A DNA stretch of 5,096 nt, from positions 1-5,096 of the forward strand of contig USJT01000106.1 of assembly GCA_900555175.1 (NCBI GenBank), given 5' to 3'. Made by a program: the position numbers and the translations under genes. The notes under the pieces are model-generated. The model was given only the letters and a program-made list of their open reading frames with translations. It was not told the origin of the DNA and did not search any database. This stretch comes from an uncultured bacterium (GTDB taxonomy: Bacteria; Cyanobacteriota; Vampirovibrionia; Gastranaerophilales; Gastranaerophilaceae). Shown in pieces: positions 1 through 5,096 of the stretch. Each line of letters opens with the position of its first letter. Within the stretch, counting starts at the first letter, position 1.

Positions 1-2
1 AA

Positions 3-995
3 GTTATCGTAATAACATCAGGCGCAGTAGGGTTAGGCAAAAAACGTCTGGGAATTGAAAGTACCGAAGGTGTTGCCTTAAAACAAGCCTGTGCAGCAAT
101 CGGTCAAGGCAAATTGATGTCGATTTACGAAACAGGTTTTGACACATACGGGCTTATTGCATCTCAAATACTTTTAACAGAAGATGACTTTTCGCTAAGA
201 CAAAGATATTTAAGCCTTAGAACAACATTAAACAAACTACTTGAGCTTAAAGTAATACCTATTATCAACCAAAATGATACGGTATCAACTGTTGAAGTTC
301 ACCCGCAATTTGAACACATGCAGGTATGTTTCTCTGACAATGATAAGTTATCTGCACTTGTGGCAAGTGAATTAGACGCTGATTTACTTATAATTCTATC
401 AGATGTAGAAGGTTTGTACGATAAAAACCCTAAAACAAATCCTGATGCAAAAATTATCCGAAAAGTAGATGAAGTTAATGAAGAAATTTTAGCACTCGGA
501 ACAGACGCATCAGAAGGCGGCAGAGGCGGAATGAGAACAAAACTTAAAGCAGCTCAAATTGTTACAAGATTTGGCGGAAAAGTTTTGATTGCTAACGGAA
601 AAATTCCTTACGTTATTCAAAAAATCTTTAACGGGGAAGAAATCGGAACAATGTTCTTGCCGCAAACCGAAAGCTTGTCTGATAAAAAACGCTGGATTGG
701 TTATGCAACAAATATTATCGGACAAATTGTCGTAAATAAAGGGGCTAAAAAAGCACTTTTAGAACAAAAAAGCCTTTTGCCAATCGGTGTACTGGATGTA
801 ATTCACGAATTTAATAAAGGTGATGTTGTCTCAATTCTTGATGAAAACCATAATGAAATTGCAAGAGGAATTGTAAATTACAGCTCGGATTCTTGCAGAA
901 AAGTAATCGGATGTCATTCCGATAACATTATGGAAATTCTCGGATTTAAAAATTACGATGCAATTATCACTAGAGATAATATTACTCTTTTATAA
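3..995 (+). CDS. proB: Glutamate 5-kinase (gamma-glutamyl kinase), 5'-truncated by the window edge
   Basis: ProB phosphorylates L-glutamate with ATP to gamma-glutamyl phosphate, the first and usually feedback-controlled step of cytosolic proline synthesis. The reading frame is open from base 3, and 330 residues are visible. By comparison with E. coli ProB (367 aa), about 45 N-terminal residues are missing, including the first Lys/Gly ATP-site motif. An internal TTG/ATG at 114/117 is not the real start, because conserved kinase sequence (VITSGAVGLG) precedes it. Visible amino-acid kinase motifs are TSGA, NQNDTVST, SDNDKLSAL, LSDVEGLY and GRGGMRTKLKAA, which contains the conserved lysine. The C-terminal ~100 residues, from KRWIGYA onward, match the PUA domain found in many ProB proteins. 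The loop between NDTVSTVE and SDND is about nine residues longer than in E. coli. The gene ends in TAA, 42 bp before proA, as expected for a proBA operon. Confidence 0.96.
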   Translation, partial: VIVITSGAVGLGKKRLGIESTEGVALKQACAAIGQGKLMSIYETGFDTYGLIASQILLTEDDFSLRQRYLSLRTTLNKLLELKVIPIINQNDTVSTVEVHPQFEHMQVCFSDNDKLSALVASELDADLLIILSDVEGLYDKNPKTNPDAKIIRKVDEVNEEILALGTDASEGGRGGMRTKLKAAQIVTRFGGKVLIANGKIPYVIQKIFNGEEIGTMFLPQTESLSDKKRWIGYATNIIGQIVVNKGAKKALLEQKSLLPIGVLDVIHEFNKGDVVSILDENHNEIARGIVNYSSDSCRKVIGCHSDNIMEILGFKNYDAIITRDNITLL

Positions 996-1022
996 TTTAT
1001 TATAAAAATATTTTTCCCAAAC

Positions 1023-1030
1023 AAGGAGAG
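1023..1030 (+). promoter_or_regulatory. Ribosome binding site of proA
   Basis: AAGGAGAG lies nine bases (counting from the end of AAGGAG) before the ATG at 1038. It is the strongest Shine-Dalgarno match in the window and fixes the proA start. The rest of the 42 bp proB-proA spacer is AT-rich and shows no convincing promoter or terminator, so proA is probably co-transcribed with proB. Confidence 0.8.
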
Positions 1031-1037
1031 AAAAACA

Positions 1038-1757
1038 ATGATTGACTTTGTAAAAATCGCAAAAGATGCAAAAGATGCTTCATTAAAAATTGCGGATTTA
1101 TCAACTAAATTAAAAAACACTGCTTTATTAAAAATTGCAGACGAAATTGAAGCTAACAAAAAAGAAATTTTTGATGCCAATAAAAAAGATTTGGAAGCAG
1201 CAAAAAGTCTTGTAGAATCAGGCGAACTTACAAAATCAACATTCAATCGCCTAAAGCTTGATGAAAACAAAATGCGCGATATGATTCAAGGGATTAGAGA
1301 TATTGCAAAACTTGAAGATCCTGTAAATAAAAAACTATTAGTAAGAGAACTCGACAGCGACTTAACTCTATACAAAGTATCTTGTCCTATCGGGGTTTTA
1401 GGGATAATCTTTGAGGCAAGACCTGACGTTATTGCACAAATTTCATCACTTGCAATAAAATCGGCAAATGCTGTAATTTTAAAAGGCGGTAAAGAATCTA
1501 TTAACACAAATAAAGAAGTCTTATCAGTTATAAATTCTGCACTTGAAAAAGTTGAGGGGTTTCCAAAAAACGTTATACAACAAGTATTCACACGTGATGA
1601 TGTTGCAGAAATGCTAAAATGCGACAAATATATTAACTTGATAATTCCACGAGGAGGAAATAAACTTGTTAAATTCATAAAAGAAAATACAAAAATTCCT
1701 GTACTTGGTCATGCTGACGGGATTTGCCATATATTTGTCGATGAAACGGCTGATTGA
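1038..1757 (+). CDS. proA: ProA N-terminal fragment (NADPH-binding part)
   Basis: This is the part of proA readable from the true start: 239 residues, ending at an in-frame TGA. It carries the aldehyde-dehydrogenase-like cofactor-binding fold, with CPIGVLGIIFEARPDV (residues ~115-130), KGGKE and IPRGGNKL, and ends in the conserved GHADGICHIFVDE block. It stops about 17 residues before the catalytic cysteine, so the product alone should be inactive. The start is fixed by the strong Shine-Dalgarno sequence. Confidence 0.85.
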   Translation: MIDFVKIAKDAKDASLKIADLSTKLKNTALLKIADEIEANKKEIFDANKKDLEAAKSLVESGELTKSTFNRLKLDENKMRDMIQGIRDIAKLEDPVNKKLLVRELDSDLTLYKVSCPIGVLGIIFEARPDVIAQISSLAIKSANAVILKGGKESINTNKEVLSVINSALEKVEGFPKNVIQQVFTRDDVAEMLKCDKYINLIIPRGGNKLVKFIKENTKIPVLGHADGICHIFVDETAD

Positions 1758-2292
1758 TATGGCAATAAAAGTTGTAACAGATGCAAAAACTCAATACCCG
1801 AGTGCTTGCAACTCTGTTGAAACTTTGTTAATCCACGAAAAATTTCCTAAAATTGACAACCTGCTTGCCGCATTACAACTATCAGAAATTCAATTGATAG
1901 ACAAACCTGAAAGCTGGTCACACGAATACGGTGATAAGATTTTATCATTCAAAACAGTAAAAAATGTTGATGAAGCTATCGAACACATAAACACACACGG
2001 TTCAGGACATACTGATAGCATTATTACAAAGAATATAGAAAATGCAGAAAAATTTATGAACAAAGTTGATTCAGCAGGCGTATATTTTAACGCATCAACA
2101 AGATTTGCTGACGGTTTCCGCTACGGATTCGGTGCCGAAGTCGGAATTTCAACAAACAAAACCCATGCAAGAGGGCCTGTCGGACTTGAAGGTTTAACAA
2201 TTTATAAATACAAACTTATAGGTAACGGAAATATTGTAAAAGATTACGTTGACGGAACAAAACATTTCCACCATAAAGATATCAAAATATAA
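1741..2292 (+). CDS. proA: ProA C-terminal fragment (catalytic part)
   Basis: This is the second half of proA in the shifted frame. It contains the catalytic cysteine (codon 1807-1809, in YPSACNSVETLL), the NASTRFADGFRYGFGAEVGIST block and the HARGPVGLEGLT block typical of ProA C-termini. The frame is open from 1705 (TTG), with ATG codons at 1711, 1741 and 1759. None has a recognisable Shine-Dalgarno sequence, and family homology only begins at about 1756, so separate translation is doubtful. Reinitiation at ATG 1759, one base after the upstream TGA, is conceivable. It would yield a fragment lacking the cofactor-binding domain. Confidence 0.7.
   Translation: MKRLIDMAIKVVTDAKTQYPSACNSVETLLIHEKFPKIDNLLAALQLSEIQLIDKPESWSHEYGDKILSFKTVKNVDEAIEHINTHGSGHTDSIITKNIENAEKFMNKVDSAGVYFNASTRFADGFRYGFGAEVGISTNKTHARGPVGLEGLTIYKYKLIGNGNIVKDYVDGTKHFHHKDIKI
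2249..2277 (+). promoter_or_regulatory. Candidate tRNA-Ser promoter inside the 3' end of proA
   Basis: TTGACG (2249-2254) and CATAAA (2272-2277) are separated by 17 bases, the optimal sigma-70 spacing. They match the consensus at five and four of six positions. Initiation would fall near 2284, about 12 bases before the tRNA 5' end. The motif overlaps codons for the ProA C-terminus in an AT-rich genome, so chance occurrence is a real alternative. Without it, the tRNA would be cut from the proBA transcript. Confidence 0.3.
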
Positions 2293-2295
2293 AAA

Positions 2296-2382
2296 GGAGA
2301 GGTGTCCGAGTGGTTTAAGGTGCGGATCTCGAAAGTCTGTGAGGGGTAACACTCTCCGTGGGTTCGAATCCCACCCTCTCCG
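2296..2382 (+). tRNA. tRNA-Ser (anticodon CGA)
   Basis: This is an 87-base class II tRNA. The acceptor stem GGAGAGG pairs with CCTCTCC (2375-2381), and the discriminator base is G (2382), as in serine tRNAs. The anticodon loop CTCGAAA places CGA at 2330-2332, reading UCG codons. The anticodon stem (2323-2327 with 2335-2339) contains two G-U pairs. The long variable arm forms GAGGG/CTCTC (2341-2345 with 2352-2356), diagnostic for Ser/Leu/Tyr tRNAs. The T arm is GTGGG-TTCGAAT-CCCAC. CCA is not encoded, since GAATT follows, so it must be added by tRNA nucleotidyltransferase. The gene begins only three bases after the proA stop codon. Confidence 0.97.
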
Positions 2383-2436
2383 AATTTTAATTATTACGAC
2401 TGCAACTTTATCCCAAAAATTTATAAATTAAAAAGA

Positions 2437-2442
2437 AAAGGG
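2437..2442 (+). promoter_or_regulatory. Ribosome binding site of ldpA
   Basis: AAAGGG lies seven bases before the ATG at 2450 and supports that start. The 67 bp spacer between the tRNA and ldpA is AT-rich. It contains a weak -10-like TATAAA (2422-2427) without a convincing -35, and no clear terminator hairpin. Confidence 0.65.
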
Positions 2443-2449
2443 AAATTTT

Positions 2450-3415
2450 ATGTTAAAAGATTTATTAGACAAAAAAGAATGTTTCAAACTTGTATGCGGA
2501 GCAGGAAACGAAGATGCAACAGAGGTTGAAAGACTTGTTACAATTTATTCACTTGCAGGCTGCAACTTTTTTGATTTATGTGCAAAACCTGAAATTGTAG
2601 ATGCTGCAAAAAGAGGTTTGGAAAGAGCAGGAATAAAAGAAGACAGATACTTATGCGTAAGTGTCGGAATTGAGGGCGATCCGCATATTACAAAAGCCGT
2701 AATTGATCAGACAAAATGTGTTAAATGCGGGAAATGCAAACTAATTTGTCCTCACGATGCGATTATTGAACTTGATAAATACAAAGTTAAAAAAGCAAGA
2801 TGTATCGGCTGCTATCAATGTGCCAAAAACTGCCCTAAACAAGCAATAGAAATGGAAAGCCAGCTTCAGGATTACAAAGAAGTTTTGCCAAAATTAATTC
2901 AAAAAGGGATTGATTGCATTGAATTTCATGCAATTTCAACCGATGAAAAAGATGTAATGGACAAATGGTTACAAATCAACGATTTCTTTGACGGAATGTT
3001 ATGTATTTCAATCGACAGATCAGAACTAGGTGACAAAAGACTTAAAGAACGTGTTAAAAAAATGTTGAGTATAAGAAAACCTTACACAACAATTATTCAG
3101 GCTGACGGAATTGCGATGAGCGGAAGTAACGACCACTATGGAACAACATTACAAGCTGTTGCAACTGCACAATTGTTTGAAAATGCAAAATTTCCGGCAT
3201 ACATTATGATGTCAGGCGGAACAAATTCAAAATCAATTGAACTTGCGCACATGTGTGATGTCCAACCACATTGCCTTGCAGTAGGTTCTTATGCAAGAAA
3301 AATCGTAAAAGATTACCTGACAAACGATAATCTGTTCAACGATCCAAAATTAATGGAAGAAGCAGCAAAAATTGCAAAAGAACTTGTTCAAACAATCGTA
3401 AAGGCTGACAAATAA
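2450..3415 (+). CDS. ldpA: LdpA-family iron-sulfur protein (light-dependent period protein homologue)
   Basis: This is a soluble protein of 321 residues with no signal peptide or membrane segment. Residues 90-100 (C90, C93, C96, C100-P) and 118-128 (C118, C121, C124, C128-P) form two ferredoxin-type CxxCxxCxxxCP motifs, predicting two [4Fe-4S] clusters. The C-terminal half contains IIQADGIAMSG, GTTLQAV, SGGTNSKSIE and AVGSYARKI. These match remembered signatures of the LdpA C-terminal domain (cyanobacterial QTDGRPMSG, LAGGTN, YGSYAR). In Synechococcus, LdpA is a redox-sensing iron-sulfur protein that modulates circadian period in response to light. Here no clock or photosynthesis gene is nearby, so the role is probably more general redox sensing or an uncharacterised enzymatic step. 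The N-terminal ~85 residues (FKLVCGAGNED, LAGCNFFDLCA) resemble a barrel-like segment. The gene is probably co-transcribed with the overlapping phosphatase gene. Family assignment is fairly sure; function in this host is unknown. Confidence 0.82.
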   Translation: MLKDLLDKKECFKLVCGAGNEDATEVERLVTIYSLAGCNFFDLCAKPEIVDAAKRGLERAGIKEDRYLCVSVGIEGDPHITKAVIDQTKCVKCGKCKLICPHDAIIELDKYKVKKARCIGCYQCAKNCPKQAIEMESQLQDYKEVLPKLIQKGIDCIEFHAISTDEKDVMDKWLQINDFFDGMLCISIDRSELGDKRLKERVKKMLSIRKPYTTIIQADGIAMSGSNDHYGTTLQAVATAQLFENAKFPAYIMMSGGTNSKSIELAHMCDVQPHCLAVGSYARKIVKDYLTNDNLFNDPKLMEEAAKIAKELVQTIVKADK

Positions 3416-4170
3416 TGATTAACCTAAAAACTAACAAATGGGAAATCAAAAATATTGATACAATATTGTTTGATAAAGACGGGACTTTCATTGATTTGCA
3501 CTACTTTTGGGGCAAAATGACAGAGATGAGAGTTAAAGAAATTATCAAAAGATTTAATCTTTCAAAAGACCTGTTTCCAAAACTTTGCCTTTACTTAGGC
3601 TATGATATTTCAAAAGGGGAAATGCTTCAAAATGGCATTACCGCAATGTATTCAAGACCTGTAATTATTGAAATATTTTGCAAAAACCTAAATGACTTAG
3701 GCATAAAAATTACAGAAAACGATATTGAAAAAATATTCGATTACGTAAGCAAAGTATTTTATGAAAATATGTCTGAATATACAAAACCGATTAAATCCGC
3801 AATAAATTTTATAAAAGAAATTAAATCTAAAGGCTTGAAAACAGGAATTGTAACCTCAGATGCAAAAGAATCAACCCTTTTGACACTGAAGCATTTTCAA
3901 TGGGAGAATTTATTTGATGTCGTAATCGGCAGAGAATCCACTAAAGAAACTAAAGAAAGCGGCGTTCCTGTAAAACTTGCACTGGAATTACTAAAATCAA
4001 ATCCTGAAAATACACTTATGATAGGCGATGCCCCGATGGATTTTATTGCAGCAAAAAATGGTGGAGTAAATCACACAATACTTGTTGCAACAGGACAAAT
4101 TGATGAAAATACTCTTATGCAAACATCTGAATTTACAACAACTTCACTTGATAATATCGAAATATATTAA
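3415..4170 (+). CDS. HAD-superfamily hydrolase, phosphoglycolate phosphatase-like
   Basis: This 251-residue cytosolic protein has all four HAD motifs. Motif I is FDKDGT, with nucleophile D20 and general acid D22. Motif II is IVTSD (T147/S148). Motif III is probably K187 in GVPVKLALELL. Motif IV is IGDAPMD (D205, D209). Residues ~28-120 between motifs I and II are helical and fit a C1-type cap. The arrangement resembles the Gph/PGMB-type phosphatases, which hydrolyse small phosphate esters, but substrate cannot be read from the sequence. The ATG shares its A with the TAA stop of ldpA (TAATG), and AAAGG sits ten bases upstream inside ldpA. Translation is therefore probably coupled to ldpA, which suggests a linked function. 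It ends one base from the convergent nitroreductase gene. Confidence 0.9.
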   Translation: MINLKTNKWEIKNIDTILFDKDGTFIDLHYFWGKMTEMRVKEIIKRFNLSKDLFPKLCLYLGYDISKGEMLQNGITAMYSRPVIIEIFCKNLNDLGIKITENDIEKIFDYVSKVFYENMSEYTKPIKSAINFIKEIKSKGLKTGIVTSDAKESTLLTLKHFQWENLFDVVIGRESTKETKESGVPVKLALELLKSNPENTLMIGDAPMDFIAAKNGGVNHTILVATGQIDENTLMQTSEFTTTSLDNIEIY

Positions 4171-4171
4171 T

Positions 4172-4690
4172 CTAAAATTTGTTATAAAAAACAGTGTGGC
4201 TTAATTCATATCTTTCATTATGGTGAGGATTAGGAGTTGAATCTTTTGCAGGATAGCCGATTGGCAAAATTGCAACAGGTTCAAAATTCTCAGGGATATT
4301 AAAATATTCCCTCAACAATTCTGTTTTGAAAGAGCCAACCCAAGTTGTACCAAGCCCCAAATTTGCAACCTCAAGCATCATGTGAGTTGTTACAATACTT
4401 GCATCAACTGTACCCATTTCAAAACCGTCATGACCTCTTTTCCAACTAACCGATTTATCATAACAAATCAAAAGAGCTAAAGACGCATTAAAATGATATG
4501 GTGTACACTTTTTAAAATTTTCAAGAGCTTCTTGAGATTCTATAACAAGAATTCTTTGCGGCTGAAAATTAACAGCAGTCGGAGCAACTCTGCCTGCTTC
4601 CAATATCAAATCTAATTTTTCTTTCTCAACTTTTCTATCATCAAATTTTCTTACAGAATATCTCTTCTTTAAAAGTTCCAATAAATCCAT
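4172..4690 (-). CDS. Nitroreductase-family FMN oxidoreductase
   Basis: This 172-residue protein has the usual length for compact nitroreductase-family enzymes, which bind FMN as homodimers and use NAD(P)H to reduce nitro compounds, quinones or other acceptors. The N-terminal RYSVRKF (residues 10-16) is the FMN phosphate-binding signature. APTAVNFQPQR (36-46) matches the conserved A-P-(S/T)-x-x-N-x-Q-P segment. Residues 92-119 (MGTVDASIVTTHMMLEVANLG to WVG) form the core helix and flavin-contacting turn, and ILPIGYPA is the typical late strand. The natural substrate cannot be predicted. The start is supported by a good upstream AAGGGGG and a consensus promoter. The stop is TAG, whereas the other complete genes in the window use TAA. 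Confidence 0.93.
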   Translation of the reverse strand: MDLLELLKKRYSVRKFDDRKVEKEKLDLILEAGRVAPTAVNFQPQRILVIESQEALENFKKCTPYHFNASLALLICYDKSVSWKRGHDGFEMGTVDASIVTTHMMLEVANLGLGTTWVGSFKTELLREYFNIPENFEPVAILPIGYPAKDSTPNPHHNERYELSHTVFYNKF

Positions 4691-4697
4691 ATTATAA

Positions 4698-4707
4698 CCC
4701 CCTTTTT
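4698..4707 (-). promoter_or_regulatory. Ribosome binding site of the nitroreductase gene
   Basis: On the - strand, AAAAAGGGGG ends seven bases before the ATG at 4690. AAGGGGG differs from the ideal AAGGAGG at one position. It supports the chosen start. Confidence 0.7.
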
Positions 4708-4715
4708 ATTTTATG

Positions 4716-4745
4716 ATTATATAATAACAATAATTCCTTCGTCAA
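4716..4745 (-). promoter_or_regulatory. Sigma-70-type promoter of the nitroreductase gene
   Basis: On the - strand, TTGACG (4745-4740) and a perfect TATAAT (4721-4716) are separated by 18 bases. The predicted start is near 4709, giving a 5' leader of about 19 bases that just accommodates the ribosome binding site. The -35 box lies inside the tyrA promoter region on the other strand. Confidence 0.7.
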
Positions 4746-4751
4746 TTTGTA

Positions 4752-4760
4752 TGCTATAAT
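4752..4760 (+). promoter_or_regulatory. Extended -10 promoter of tyrA (leaderless start)
   Basis: TGC-TATAAT is a perfect extended -10 element (TGn plus hexamer 4755-4760). No good -35 is present at the expected distance (around 4732-4737, AATTCC), which an extended -10 can compensate for. With normal spacing, transcription begins at about 4767, the A of the tyrA ATG, so the transcript would have essentially no 5' untranslated region. Confidence 0.65.
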
Positions 4761-4766
4761 AATTTT

Positions 4767-5096
4767 ATGAAAATAGGAATTATCGGTTTAGGCTTAATTG
4801 GCGGATCTTTATTCAAAGATTTAAAGAAAAAATATGATGTAATAGCAGTTTCTCAATCTCAAAACGGTGATAAAATCTTCAAAACTTATGACGTTTTAAA
4901 AGATAGAGATTTAATTTTTGTATGCACTCCAATGAACAAAACTTTAGCAGTGCTGGATGAATTGGAAAACTATTTATCAGCTGAAAACGTTGTTACAGAT
5001 GTTTGCAGCCTGAAAAAATTTGTATCTGAAAAACAAAGACCATACAACTTTATCCCGTCACATCCTATGGCAGGAACCGAACATAAAGGATTTGAA
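4767..5096 (+). CDS. tyrA: Prephenate/arogenate dehydrogenase, 3'-truncated by the window edge
   Basis: TyrA oxidatively decarboxylates prephenate or arogenate in the last part of tyrosine synthesis, in the cytosol. The 110 visible N-terminal residues begin directly with a Rossmann fold. IGLGLIGGS carries the GxGxxG dinucleotide motif (G7, G9, G12). FVCTP (51-55) and VVTDVCSLK (75-83) follow, then SHPMAGTEHKGFE (98-110), whose H99 matches the catalytic histidine of the family. The second strand ends in VIAVSQS without the acidic residue typical of NAD-specific enzymes. This is reminiscent of the VSR of cyanobacterial NADP-dependent arogenate dehydrogenase, so NADP and arogenate use is plausible but inferred. 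The stretch between that strand and FVCTP looks short. No Shine-Dalgarno precedes the ATG, but the frame, the homology starting at residue 2 and the promoter position all support this start. Confidence 0.9.
   Translation, partial: MKIGIIGLGLIGGSLFKDLKKKYDVIAVSQSQNGDKIFKTYDVLKDRDLIFVCTPMNKTLAVLDELENYLSAENVVTDVCSLKKFVSEKQRPYNFIPSHPMAGTEHKGFE

Larger units (their letters stand above)
1038..2292 (+). pseudogene. proA: Glutamate-5-semialdehyde dehydrogenase (gamma-glutamyl phosphate reductase), frameshifted
   Basis: ProA reduces gamma-glutamyl phosphate with NADPH to glutamate-5-semialdehyde, the second step of proline synthesis. Homology runs unbroken across the whole span but changes frame near 1755. 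The first frame ends GICHIFVDETAD then TGA. The family sequence continues one frame over as DMAIKVVTDAKT. Intact ProA has one more residue here (E. coli has VDIAEAL), so loss of two bases, from GATATTGAT to GATTGAT, is the simplest explanation. Restoring AT gives 418 residues, close to the 417 of E. coli ProA. Nothing else looks degraded: the RBS, both halves and the TAA stop are intact. The lesion is therefore either recent or a sequencing/assembly error. Programmed +1 shifting is possible but not supported by a slippery context. As written, no full-length enzyme is made. Confidence 0.88.

Noticed and set aside
991..996. TATAAT overlapping the proB stop as a separate proA promoter
   Set aside because: There is no -35-like hexamer at 16-18 bases upstream (968-973 is CACTAG), and the hexamer is part of the terminal proB codons.
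1004..1015. Perfect palindrome AAAAATATTTTT between proB and proA as a terminator
   Set aside because: It contains only A-T pairs and, with a TA centre, leaves no room for a stable loop. It is also followed by CCC, not a T-run. It is most likely AT-rich spacer composition.
953..1678. Long antisense reading frames opposite proB and proA (510-725, 953-1270, 1286-1678)
   Set aside because: The opposite strand encodes well-conserved ProB and ProA over the same span. The antisense translations are low-complexity, rich in Phe/Ser/Ile, with no ribosome binding sites.
1750..1762. Programmed +1 frameshift at GAT-TGA-T in proA, similar to the RF2 mechanism
   Set aside because: The P-site GAT would have to re-pair on ATT, which is poor. 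There is no upstream Shine-Dalgarno-like stimulator and no clear downstream structure. A skip would also leave the protein one residue short of the family at this point, so a 2-base deletion fits better.
2399..2427. ldpA promoter with -10 TATAAA (2422-2427)
   Set aside because: The best -35 options (ACTGCA, CTGCAA) match the consensus at three or fewer of six positions, which is indistinguishable from background in this AT-rich spacer.
2249..2431. A 60-codon + strand reading frame crossing the end of proA, the tRNA and the spacer
   Set aside because: It translates straight through the tRNA-Ser gene and has no recognisable protein features. It is a shadow frame.
2411..2443. TCCC/GGGA pairing that could hide the ldpA ribosome binding site (riboswitch-like)
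   Set aside because: It has only four base pairs around a 25-base AT-rich loop with weak inner pairing, so it is not convincing as a regulatory structure.
1..5096. Mobile elements, CRISPR arrays, phage or defence systems, att-type repeat beside the tRNA gene
   Set aside because: No transposase or integrase, no regularly spaced repeats and no repeat of the tRNA 3' end were found. Nearly all of the window is explained by housekeeping genes.

Overview
The window is AT-rich, densely packed bacterial chromosome. It most likely comes from a non-photosynthetic relative of cyanobacteria (Melainabacteria/Vampirovibrionia, for example Gastranaerophilales). The best clues are a protein with the two-cluster ferredoxin region and C-terminal signatures of the cyanobacterial clock-associated protein LdpA, and a TyrA whose start resembles cyanobacterial arogenate dehydrogenases. 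Low GC, consensus-like sigma-70 promoters and a tRNA gene without encoded CCA fit this. The lineage is an inference from remembered families, not from a search.

Layout. Positions 3-995 hold the 3' nine-tenths of proB (glutamate 5-kinase), whose start lies off the left edge. After 42 bp comes proA (1038-2292, gamma-glutamyl phosphate reductase), which is broken by a frameshift near 1755. Together proB and proA would make glutamate-5-semialdehyde, the precursor of proline. A tRNA-Ser(CGA) gene (2296-2382) begins three bases after the proA stop. It is followed by ldpA (2450-3415) and a HAD-family phosphatase (3415-4170), which share one base and look translationally coupled. All of these are on the + strand.

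A nitroreductase-family gene on the - strand (4172-4690) converges on the phosphatase gene with a single base between the two stop codons. A 76 bp region then separates it from a divergent, right-truncated tyrA (4767-5096, prephenate/arogenate dehydrogenase). This region holds back-to-back promoters. The tyrA promoter has an extended -10 placed so that transcription should start at the A of the ATG, predicting a leaderless mRNA.

The genes are mainly amino-acid biosynthesis (proline, tyrosine) and redox functions. I see no mobile element, CRISPR array, phage gene or defence system. The points of most interest are the frameshifted proA, an LdpA-type protein in a probable non-photosynthetic host, and the leaderless tyrA start.
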